DNA from: CAYWVO01 sp964461835
GTDB taxonomy: Bacteria > Zixibacteria > MSB-5A5 > WJJR01 > JAJRUJ01
Length of the DNA: 7,846 nt
Direction of reading: 5' to 3'
Assembly: GCA_964461835.1 (NCBI GenBank)
Contig: CAYWVO010000077.1
Location: 1 to 7,846 of the forward strand
The position numbers and the translations under genes were made by a program. Within the stretch, counting starts at the first letter, position 1, and every line of letters begins with the position of its first letter. The notes beneath the pieces were generated by a model. It was given only the letters and a program-made list of their open reading frames with translations, was not told the DNA's origin and did not search any database. Below are positions 1-6,064 of this stretch, in pieces.

Positions 1-55
1 AACTTAGCTGAATCTCCCCGTTCTGCCGGGTGGCCCTGACGTTCGTCAGGGTTTC
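1..55. repeat. 55-bp direct repeat, left copy
   Basis: This stretch is identical over 55 bases to 330-384. The copies diverge immediately afterwards (A at 56, T at 385). The left limit is the scaffold end, so the true repeat may be longer. It contains the perfect hairpin at 34-51. It flanks a 274-bp block of unrelated hairpins, so the arrangement is either one and a bit copies of a 329-bp tandem unit or an element with direct terminal repeats. Confidence 0.95.
34..51. repeat. Perfect hairpin inside left direct repeat
   Basis: CCCTGACGTTCGTCAGGG has 8-base complementary arms around TT (7-bp stem with a GTTC loop if sterically constrained). The same hairpin recurs at 363-380. No T-run follows on either strand, so a terminator role is not supported. 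Confidence 0.85.
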
Positions 56-127
56 AGAGGCTGATGAACAGCGTCTGTCACTTGGGAAAATTAGTGGTTG
101 GCGTACGTCTCGTGTGCCAACGTCTAC

Positions 128-170
128 AACCCCAAATGCAGCCCGCCTGCGGCGGACCAAGTTTGGGGTT
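128..170. repeat. Nested hairpin, 9-bp outer stem
   Basis: The outer arms AACCCCAAA (128-136) and TTTGGGGTT (162-170) are perfectly complementary. The enclosed segment has its own stem, CCGCC (143-147) with GGCGG (151-155) around TGC. The inner 15-mer at 142-156 reappears in inverse orientation at 3271-3285. Confidence 0.85.
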
Positions 171-187
171 GCCACCCTTTGGCGGAG

Positions 188-209
188 CACCCCGTCATAT
201 GCCGGGGTG
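188..209. repeat. Hairpin, 7-bp stem
   Basis: CACCCCG (188-194) pairs with CGGGGTG (203-209) around an 8-base loop. It is one member of the hairpin array upstream of the threonine dehydratase. Confidence 0.75.
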
Positions 210-211
210 AC

Positions 212-230
212 CACGGGCAAGATGCCCGTG
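212..230. repeat. Hairpin, 8-bp stem with AGA loop
   Basis: CACGGGCA (212-219) pairs perfectly with TGCCCGTG (223-230), leaving a three-base AGA loop. It starts three bases after the preceding hairpin. Confidence 0.85.
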
Positions 231-247
231 CTACCACTTACGTGCCG

Positions 248-265
248 GTCAGCCCTTGGGCTGAC
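248..265. repeat. Perfect hairpin GTCAGCCC/GGGCTGAC
   Basis: Arms 248-255 and 258-265 are perfectly complementary around TT. The geometry (8-base arms, TT centre) matches the hairpin at 34-51 although the sequence is different. This suggests one structural class with varied arms. Confidence 0.85.
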
Positions 266-282
266 TGCCTTATTGTGTGCGC

Positions 283-320
283 GGCAGACAGCCTGCCCGC
301 CGTGGCGGGTCCCGTCTGCC
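283..320. repeat. Nested hairpin, two stacked stems
   Basis: The outer stem is GGCAGAC (283-289) with GTCTGCC (314-320). The inner stem is CCCGCC (296-301) with GGCGGG (304-309). It ends nine bases before the right copy of the 55-bp repeat. Confidence 0.8.
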
Positions 321-329
321 CGTTCCACG

Positions 330-384
330 AACTTAGCTGAATCTCCCCGTTCTGCCGGGTGGCCCTGACGTTCGTCAGGGTTTC
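330..384. repeat. 55-bp direct repeat, right copy
   Basis: This is an exact copy of 1-55, including the hairpin (here 363-380). It ends 38 bases before the usable GTG start of the threonine dehydratase. The dehydratase frame is open only back to the TGA at 366-368, inside this repeat, so the repeat edge probably marks where the original 5' end of the gene was replaced. Confidence 0.95.
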
Positions 385-422
385 TACCGATCACCCGCAC
401 GAAGTTACTCACCGACATTGCG

Positions 423-1661
423 GTGGCCCGCAAGCGCATTCTGCATCGACACGGCGGGTACGACTATGTTTGTCCCACGCCGCTGTGGCGGTCGCCCCGG
501 CTGGAAACGCGGCTGGATTGCCATCAGCTGTTTATCAAGTATGAAAATCTCCAGCGGGGCGGGTCATTCAAAATGCGTGGCGCCACCAATGCGGTGGCTT
601 GTGCTCATGAAGAAGATCCAAACCGTGTTTTTGTGGCGGCATCGGCCGGGAATCACGGTCTCGCGTTGGCGGTGGCAAGTTACCGGTACGGACATCAGTG
701 CCATATTTTTATGCCGAAACATACGCCGGTGACGAAGAAGGCAACGATCGGCTTGTACACCCCAAATATTCACACGGTTGGTGAGACTTTCGATGTCACA
801 CAGGATGAGGCGCTGGCTTACGCCGAGAAAAATGGCTATACCTATATTCATGCATTTAATGATCTGCAGGTAATTGCCGGACAGGGAACGATTGGCCTGG
901 AATTGCTGGACCAGTACGGCGAGACCGGTCAGGATCCCCCGGATCACGTCCTGATCCCGGTCGGCGGTGGCGGACTGATTGCCGGGGTATCACCGGTGCT
1001 GAAGGAGCATTGGCCGGACACGCGGATTATCGGTGTCGAACCGGAAATGGTCCCCAGCCTGAGCGCCAGTTGGCCACGGGAAACGCCGGTGCGCATACCG
1101 GGAGAGTTGACGCTGGCGGAAGGCGCGGCGGTGGCGGAAGTCGGCACACTGACGTTTGTCATGATTAAAGAGTGCGTGGACGAGGTTCGGCAGGTGTCGG
1201 AGAATAGTATCGCCACGGCAATTGTGCGGTTAATCGAGGACGCCCGCGTGGTGGTGGAAGGCGCCGGTGCGCTGGGACTGGCGGCGCTGACCAAAATGGT
1301 GGCGTCGGAGTCTGACCGGTATCGGGACAAGACATTCCTGGTGATACTCAGCGGCGGCAATCTGGATATTACCACGCTATCCAGTGCGTTGCAACGCGGG
1401 CTCGCAGTCCAGCAGCGGCAGACTCATTTCCGCTTTACCGGGCGGGATGTTCCCGGTTTGCTGGCGCGGATTACCGATGCGCTCTACCAGCTCGGCCTCA
1501 ACGTCGTCGAACTCACGCACAAGCGCTGCAATCAGGATATTAGTTTCGGCTGGACGCAGGTCGATGTCACGGTGGAAACCGAAGGCGCGGCCCACGCCCA
1601 GGAAATCAATGACCGTCTCCGCGACGGCGGCTTTGAGGTGAAGATGGTGCTGGACCGGTAG
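423..1661 (+). CDS. ilvA: Threonine dehydratase (PLP, C-terminal ACT domain), 5' end probably lost
   Basis: This is a threonine ammonia-lyase, turning L-threonine into 2-oxobutanoate and ammonia, in the cytosol. It belongs to PLP fold-type II. Numbered from the GTG at 423, the Schiff-base lysine is K50 in GGSFKMRGA, followed by SAGNHG (74-79), the IAGQGTIGLE segment (151-160), the glycine-rich phosphate loop GGGGLIAG (181-188) and SGGN (310-313). Residues about 333-412 form one ACT domain, as in the roughly 400-residue single-ACT dehydratases, so allosteric control is likely. The start is doubtful. There is no ribosome binding site before GTG 423, and upstream in-frame codons still read like family N-terminus (TKLLTDIAVARKRI). 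The frame is open to 369 but has no ATG, GTG or TTG before 423. ACG lies at 399, where an ATG would give a natural start. The family is certain. The role, isoleucine synthesis or threonine/serine catabolism, is not, and serine racemase activity cannot be excluded. It converges with the symporter gene, 42 bases away. Confidence 0.9.
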   Translation: MARKRILHRHGGYDYVCPTPLWRSPRLETRLDCHQLFIKYENLQRGGSFKMRGATNAVACAHEEDPNRVFVAASAGNHGLALAVASYRYGHQCHIFMPKHTPVTKKATIGLYTPNIHTVGETFDVTQDEALAYAEKNGYTYIHAFNDLQVIAGQGTIGLELLDQYGETGQDPPDHVLIPVGGGGLIAGVSPVLKEHWPDTRIIGVEPEMVPSLSASWPRETPVRIPGELTLAEGAAVAEVGTLTFVMIKECVDEVRQVSENSIATAIVRLIEDARVVVEGAGALGLAALTKMVASESDRYRDKTFLVILSGGNLDITTLSSALQRGLAVQQRQTHFRFTGRDVPGLLARITDALYQLGLNVVELTHKRCNQDISFGWTQVDVTVETEGAAHAQEINDRLRDGGFEVKMVLDR

Positions 1662-1703
1662 GGTCGCGACTTTATCAATCAGGTTGGCGGCCGCCCAGGT
1701 AGA

Positions 1704-3212
1704 TTATTTCTGCTGATTCGTCGAAAACACTTCTTCATTCACCGCCGGCTTCCAGCGGCGGGTAATCAGCAACATAATTACGAAAGTAACGCAGGATGTC
1801 AGCACGCCAAAGACAGAGGCATCGAAACGGCTGATGAAATGGCTGATGGTCCCGCCAAGGGGTGTGATGTCGTGGCTGTCAGCCAGATAGATAAGCGCTT
1901 TGTAGGTCAGTGTCGCCACGGTGGCAACAATCATGGTGACGAAAATGTTGATGTTCAGCGTAGCCGAGCGTTCTTTTACCAGCACCCCCACGGTGACCGG
2001 CAAAATTACCGCCGGCGCCCAGATATGGTAGGTCAACAACAACAGGCCAATAATGTCGGGCCAGGCAACCGCGATAAAGATGGCAGCCAGTCCGAGTCCG
2101 GCGGAGCAAATGCGGGCGAGGCGCAGCATGCGACCGTCCCGGGTATCTTCCCAGCCGAGTTGATGTTCGAACAGGTCTTTCACGAAGATCGCAGTCGAGG
2201 AGTTGAGCGCAGAATCTGCCGATGACATCACCGCCATTAAAAGTGCGCCGATAATCAGCCCGCCGATAACCGGATTGTTGAGTTGTTGCACGACCATCGG
2301 CAAGGCTTGCTGTGGGTCGATATTCGGGAAATGTAGCCGGGCATACAAGGCGATAAAAAACAGAACGACGGGGAAGGTAAACGCGAGGAAAAACCCGACG
2401 CCGGCGATGCCCTTTTTGGTCTCCCTGATGTTCTTGCCGACGCAGTAGCGGGTGGCGTATCCCGGAGCAAAGGTCTCCCCCAGGAGAAACGCCAGAAAGG
2501 TGGTAATCAAAAACAGCCAGCCCTTGCCCCCCTCCAGCTGCAGGAAAGCATCCGGGATTCTCTCGGTGATGGCGCCCCAGGAGCCGATAATGTCCGGCGA
2601 GCAGGCGATGACGGTGATGATGAAGCCAACCATCAGCACCACGAACTGGTAGATGTCGGTATGAATGACCGCCAGCAAACCTCCGGCGGTACTGTAAGTG
2701 ACCACCATCATCCCGCCGATAATAATGGCCCAGCGCAGGACGTTTTGCGCGTCGGCAAACTGGGGAAGAATCGCAGCCAGCACGCTGCCAAAGGCGGCCA
2801 TCTGCGCTGCGACGATAAACACCGAGAACAGCAACGACAGGATCAGCATAATGAAGCGGGGACCTTCGCCGAACCGATGTCCAAAATATCCTGCCACCGT
2901 ATAGAGTTTTTGCTCGCGAAACCGGGGGGCGACAAACAACCCGGAGAAGATGAAGTGCAGGTACCAGCCGGTGGAGACCAGCAGCATGAGAACGCCCCAC
3001 TCGTAGGTGCGGCCAATCGCGCCGACCGAGGCGCCGCCGCCAATCACTGTTGCCCCCATCGTGCAAAACAGGAAGAACCAGCCGACATTCCGGCCGGCAA
3101 CCAGGAAATCGTCCGTGTCACCGATTTTCTTCGCTTTCGTCAGGCCCTTGATGAAGACAAAAAGCATATACCCGACAACAATGATCCAGAGAATGAGATC
3201 GGATGAGGACAT
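1704..3212 (-). CDS. Sodium/solute symporter, SSS family
   Basis: This is an inner-membrane transporter of the sodium:solute symporter family (LeuT fold), coupling sodium entry to uptake of a small solute. The 502-residue length and about 13 hydrophobic segments are normal for the family. Visible landmarks are an N-terminal helix (6-22), the DDFLVAGRNVGW segment (34-45) leading into the glycine-rich unwound helix ATVIGGGASVG (54-64), the family signature region T172 to Q189 (STAGGLLAV, TD, Q), and AVMSSADSALNSST (327-340), where SSS proteins place sodium-site serines. The C-terminus is short and charged, with no sensor-kinase extension. The substrate is unknown: relatives carry proline, pantothenate, sugars, carboxylates or amino acids. 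It lies 103 bp downstream of the methyltransferase on the same strand and has its own ribosome binding site, so it could share that transcript or have its own promoter. ATG 3212 is well supported. Confidence 0.93.
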   Translation of the reverse strand: MSSSDLILWIIVVGYMLFVFIKGLTKAKKIGDTDDFLVAGRNVGWFFLFCTMGATVIGGGASVGAIGRTYEWGVLMLLVSTGWYLHFIFSGLFVAPRFREQKLYTVAGYFGHRFGEGPRFIMLILSLLFSVFIVAAQMAAFGSVLAAILPQFADAQNVLRWAIIIGGMMVVTYSTAGGLLAVIHTDIYQFVVLMVGFIITVIACSPDIIGSWGAITERIPDAFLQLEGGKGWLFLITTFLAFLLGETFAPGYATRYCVGKNIRETKKGIAGVGFFLAFTFPVVLFFIALYARLHFPNIDPQQALPMVVQQLNNPVIGGLIIGALLMAVMSSADSALNSSTAIFVKDLFEHQLGWEDTRDGRMLRLARICSAGLGLAAIFIAVAWPDIIGLLLLTYHIWAPAVILPVTVGVLVKERSATLNINIFVTMIVATVATLTYKALIYLADSHDITPLGGTISHFISRFDASVFGVLTSCVTFVIMLLITRRWKPAVNEEVFSTNQQK

Positions 3213-3219
3213 AGGCGTT

Positions 3220-3224
3220 TCCTT
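3220..3224 (-). promoter_or_regulatory. Ribosome binding site of the symporter
   Basis: On the minus strand AAGGA (3224 down to 3220) lies seven bases before ATG 3212, within AAAAGGAAA. This is near-ideal spacing and confirms the symporter start. Confidence 0.75.
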
Positions 3225-3270
3225 TTAGGCTAGACGCAACGGTGGCGGATTCGGCGGTGCGTGGCGCTTC

Positions 3271-3285
3271 TCCGCCGCAGGCGGG
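3271..3285. repeat. Dispersed GC-rich palindromic 15-mer
   Basis: TCCGCCGCAGGCGGG is the exact reverse complement of 142-156 in the left hairpin array, and it closely resembles the palindrome at 7607-7622. It lies between the methyltransferase stop and the symporter start. It is probably a member of a small dispersed palindrome family in this genome. Confidence 0.65.
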
Positions 3286-3286
3286 T

Positions 3287-3301
3287 CGCCAGCAGTTGGC
3301 G
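3287..3301. repeat. Small hairpin CGCCA/TGGCG downstream of methyltransferase
   Basis: CGCCA (3287-3291) pairs with TGGCG (3297-3301) around a five-base loop, 15 bases beyond the methyltransferase stop codon. There is no T-run on the minus strand, so it might stabilise the mRNA 3' end or be part of the adjoining palindrome. An intrinsic terminator is not supported. Confidence 0.45.
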
Positions 3302-3315
3302 GCAGGAACTCCCGA

Positions 3316-4386
3316 CTAGGCAATGTTCCATCGTTTTAATAATCCCGGCAGGCGGCGGTTACAGTCCAAAATTGCCAGTTGGGCCGGTTCCCCCCTGAGG
3401 GCATCCAATTGACCGGCTTTCAGGTGGTAGGTGTTTTCTCCCCAATACTCGTTAATCCACTCATCAATTTGCTGGAAACTGTACCAGTTGGATTCGTATC
3501 CGGCATGGGTGCGGATATGTCCCGATTCCAGAGTTTCGTTGGTGCGGGCCGGATCTCTCTCTAACAACACATCGGACTCGATGACATTACCATCGCGACC
3601 AATGACGGATACCGGAATGGTCGGATCCATGCAATGCGCGCGCTTATACGCCTTCGGCTGCAGCACGTAATCGCCGGTGGCGTAGGTATCCGGCACCACC
3701 CAAACCGGCTGCCCGGAGACATCCATGGTGGACTCGTACTGATTCAAACCATAGGAACGCAGAAATCGTTTGCGGTAGCACGAGATGATGGCGATACCGC
3801 CCGCCCGCTCCACGGCGTGCCGCATTGATTTGAACAACGCCACCGCCCCATCTGGACCCTGCATGACGCCAATGCTATTTACCAGGCACACGATTATGGG
3901 AATATGGTTTCCGGTCTCGGCGGCGAGTTCAAAGGCGGACCCCTCGGCCAGCGATAGTATCGGGAGTTCCAACTCTTCTAATCCGATACTTTTGATGCCA
4001 TCATCCGCCAGCTTGATCATGGTCGACGAAAAATCAATCCCCCATACTTCGTGTAAGCGCTCGGCAAGTACGGGGTCATACATCATTTCGCAATGATGCC
4101 GGATCCCTTGGGCTTTGGTATGAATTTCCGGATGGGTGAGCGGATTTGCTGTCTTCACGCCGTAGCGCAGATGGAGCCGCCCCGAACCGCAACCGACGTC
4201 CATCAGTTTAATCGGTTCGGTGAAATTTTCGGCGAGATGATGCAAGACCTGGTCTAAAAATACTTCCTCAAAACACTCGAAGGCAAAAATATCCGGATGT
4301 CCGCCGACGATTCGCTGTTCATAGGTCAGGGAACACTCATCCCAGATTTTTTTGTCGTCTTGATATTTTTCTTTCAACGGAGCCAT
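3316..4386 (-). CDS. Class I SAM-dependent methyltransferase, substrate unknown
   Basis: This is a soluble 356-residue protein with a Rossmann-type methyltransferase core. Motif I is DVGCGSG (63-69). The acidic residue expected at the end of the second strand is D118 in GIDFSSTMIKLA (116-127). A motif IV-like strand IIVCLVNSIG lies at 164-173. Motif I and D118 are normally separated by about 15-20 residues, but here by nearly 50, with extra H85, H89, H97, H98, C99 and H112. The C-terminal 150 residues are not recognisable and may form a substrate lid. I chose ATG 4386 because AAAGGA (4399 down to 4394) precedes it at seven bases and it follows the racemase fusion stop by one base. An upstream in-frame ATG at 4437 would add 17 residues inside the fusion gene and lacks that support. 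Small-molecule or amino-acid N- or O-methylation is a guess from context. Confidence 0.85.
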   Translation of the reverse strand: MAPLKEKYQDDKKIWDECSLTYEQRIVGGHPDIFAFECFEEVFLDQVLHHLAENFTEPIKLMDVGCGSGRLHLRYGVKTANPLTHPEIHTKAQGIRHHCEMMYDPVLAERLHEVWGIDFSSTMIKLADDGIKSIGLEELELPILSLAEGSAFELAAETGNHIPIIVCLVNSIGVMQGPDGAVALFKSMRHAVERAGGIAIISCYRKRFLRSYGLNQYESTMDVSGQPVWVVPDTYATGDYVLQPKAYKRAHCMDPTIPVSVIGRDGNVIESDVLLERDPARTNETLESGHIRTHAGYESNWYSFQQIDEWINEYWGENTYHLKAGQLDALRGEPAQLAILDCNRRLPGLLKRWNIA

Positions 4387-4387
4387 A

Positions 4388-6064
4388 TCACTGTCCTTTG
4401 TAGTAGCGCAAATCCAAGAGTTCATTCGCAAAGCCATGTTTGGTCAAGAAGGTGACGGCGGGATTGGATCGATTAACGTGAATTTTAATATTGCCGTCCG
4501 TGTTTTCAATCGCCTGCTGGAGGAGGAACCGCCCGATGCCTTGTCGGCGGTACTGCCGATGCACACACAGGTATACCAGGATATTTTCCGGGATAAAACC
4601 GGTCGTATTCATTCGTACGCACACCAGGGAACCGACCAGTTTGTCGCGGATCGCGGCCGTGATGATGAACCCGGTGCCTTCCGGATCCATCGATAAGGAA
4701 TAATCGATTGCCTCGCGCAACAGTTCATGCGGGTCGTTGTACGGCGCCATATGTTCTTCCAGAAACTGGATAATGGTACTGGCGTCCAGCCAGTCCGGCA
4801 AGTCGTTTTCCGAACGCAGCAACATGAAATGAATATCGTCCAGCGAAGTTGTCCTGGTCTGCAACTCTCCGGATTTCTTGCGCGTGGTTTTTGCCTTGTA
4901 GCTGCGCGAAATCCCTTTACCGAACCGCAGCATCTGCTCGGCGGCGATACACCCCACTTGTTTGGCCATATCATTCATGGTGATGTTCCGCGAACCACTT
5001 TCCCCGATGATGGTAACCGGTTCATACAATCGGACGTGGGGAATATCGGTTAAATCGACGGTTGATGAGTTCATCGAGACCGATCCGATAAAGGGTGCCT
5101 GGTGACCCCGGATCAGCACATGCCCTTCCTGGGCAAGTTTGCGATCCAATCCGTGGGCGTACCCAATGGGGAGAGTGCCGATTATGGAATCACGGGCAAT
5201 GGCCGATTTGGCCCGGTAGCCGATTCTACTGCCCTTATCGAGTGACCGGAGTTGAACGATGTGGCTCGTCAGAGTCATTACCGGTTTAACCGCAAAAGGC
5301 CGGGTTTTCTCCTGCGCGCGTTCCGGTGGCATGACGCCGTAGAGCAGGATACCCAGGCGAACGCCGAATTCCGCGGTTTCGGGGTGGGTCAGCAGGCTGA
5401 TGCTGTTGGAGTAATGGCAGTGGTGAGGCAGGATATTCTCATCCTCTAGTTTCCGGCAAAGTTGCTTGAGGCGCAAAAATCCTTCCATCGCGTTCTTGTC
5501 GTCCCGTGGTTGCGCATAGATGCCTTCCAGCTGCAAGTGGGGTTTGGTCTGGGCATCCCGCGCCACTCGGAGCAGTTTTGAGGGGGGAATTCCCATTCGC
5601 TGCAAGCCGACATTAACATTGAGGTGAATCCTGTGTCTTTTATCCATGGCTGCGGCGGCATCTTCCAACGGTTGTAAAATGGACTCATGGATGACGGTCA
5701 CACTGAAATCATAATAGACCGCCATTTCCGCCATCCAATCCGGAATGGGGTTCAACAGGAGTATCTCACTGTCAATGCCCAGCTTACGAAGTAATATGCC
5801 GTCTTGTGGCGTTTCGACCGCAAAATGCCGGCAGCCCGACCGACTCAAGCGCCGTCCCACTTCCCGCAATCCATGGCCGTAGGCGTCAGATTTCAGCACG
5901 GCATACAGAGCTGATTGGTAGGGAATCGACTCCCGCAATGTGCGATAATTGGCTTCCAGAGCATCCAAGTCAATGATCAGCTGATTCCACGGTTCTTCGT
6001 AATCCCGGTTGAGTGGTGGCAGGGACAGCGTGGTTTTCAGCGGGGCAACGTCCGGTTCAGGCAT
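4388..6064 (-). CDS. alr: Alanine racemase-like PLP enzyme fused to a GNAT N-acetyltransferase
   Basis: This is a two-domain 558-residue protein. Residues about 27-390 are a fold-type III alanine racemase (L/D interconversion). K58 in AVLKSDAYGHG should bind PLP. Y283 in RIGYRAKS is in the position of the second catalytic tyrosine, from the other subunit of the dimer. GYAHG (301-305), SVSMNSSTVDLTD (328-340) and the final ISRSY (385-389) follow family order. After a basic linker (390-405), residues about 408-558 form a GNAT domain. It has the core strand ENILVYLCV, the acetyl-CoA loop R506-R-Q-G-I-G511, and a C-terminal NPAVTFLTKHGF (534-545). Free-standing alanine racemases are about 360-400 residues, so the fusion is real and in frame, not an overlap. 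Odd points: IHLNVNVGLQRMG (146-158) replaces the usual HLKxDTGMxRxG, keeping R156 but losing the lysine that is carbamylated in Bacillus-type enzymes. Peptidoglycan D-alanine supply is possible, but the acetyltransferase suggests a dedicated D-amino-acid product. It is first in a minus-strand cluster. The start ATG 6064 has GGGAG upstream. Confidence 0.93.
   Translation of the reverse strand: MPEPDVAPLKTTLSLPPLNRDYEEPWNQLIIDLDALEANYRTLRESIPYQSALYAVLKSDAYGHGLREVGRRLSRSGCRHFAVETPQDGILLRKLGIDSEILLLNPIPDWMAEMAVYYDFSVTVIHESILQPLEDAAAAMDKRHRIHLNVNVGLQRMGIPPSKLLRVARDAQTKPHLQLEGIYAQPRDDKNAMEGFLRLKQLCRKLEDENILPHHCHYSNSISLLTHPETAEFGVRLGILLYGVMPPERAQEKTRPFAVKPVMTLTSHIVQLRSLDKGSRIGYRAKSAIARDSIIGTLPIGYAHGLDRKLAQEGHVLIRGHQAPFIGSVSMNSSTVDLTDIPHVRLYEPVTIIGESGSRNITMNDMAKQVGCIAAEQMLRFGKGISRSYKAKTTRKKSGELQTRTTSLDDIHFMLLRSENDLPDWLDASTIIQFLEEHMAPYNDPHELLREAIDYSLSMDPEGTGFIITAAIRDKLVGSLVCVRMNTTGFIPENILVYLCVHRQYRRQGIGRFLLQQAIENTDGNIKIHVNRSNPAVTFLTKHGFANELLDLRYYKGQ
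4394..4399 (-). promoter_or_regulatory. Methyltransferase ribosome binding site inside the racemase fusion gene
   Basis: Minus-strand AAAGGA, seven bases from ATG 4386, is also the Lys-Gly codon pair near the end of the fusion protein. The fusion stop TGA (4390-4388) and the ATG are separated by a single base. This favours translational coupling by terminating ribosomes. Confidence 0.8.

Larger units (their letters stand above)
56..329. other. Non-coding hairpin array between the direct repeats
   Basis: This block has no believable gene. Short open frames here run straight through inverted repeats and resemble no protein. From about 128 onward the DNA is almost entirely consecutive inverted repeats of different sequence, listed separately: 128-170, 188-209, 212-230, 248-265 and 283-320. 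Such mosaics resemble REP/BIME-type intergenic palindrome clusters. Whether they are transcribed or merely spread as small non-autonomous elements cannot be told from the sequence. Confidence 0.7.

Noticed and set aside
30..368. Open frames running through the left repeat and hairpin array
   Set aside because: They are built from inverted repeats, have low-complexity composition, no ribosome binding site, and resemble no protein.
1686..1695. GGCGGCCGCC palindrome between the convergent genes as a bidirectional terminator
   Set aside because: It is only ten bases with no loop and no T-run on either strand.
1879..3066. 395-residue frame on the minus strand in another phase of the symporter gene
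   Set aside because: It is a shadow of the symporter: arginine-rich with no domain, whereas the chosen frame has full SSS motifs and a good ribosome binding site.
4387..4437. Earlier ATG at 4437 for the methyltransferase
   Set aside because: It would overlap the racemase fusion by 50 bases and has no upstream ribosome binding site, whereas ATG 4386 has AAAGGA at seven bases and sits directly after the stop.
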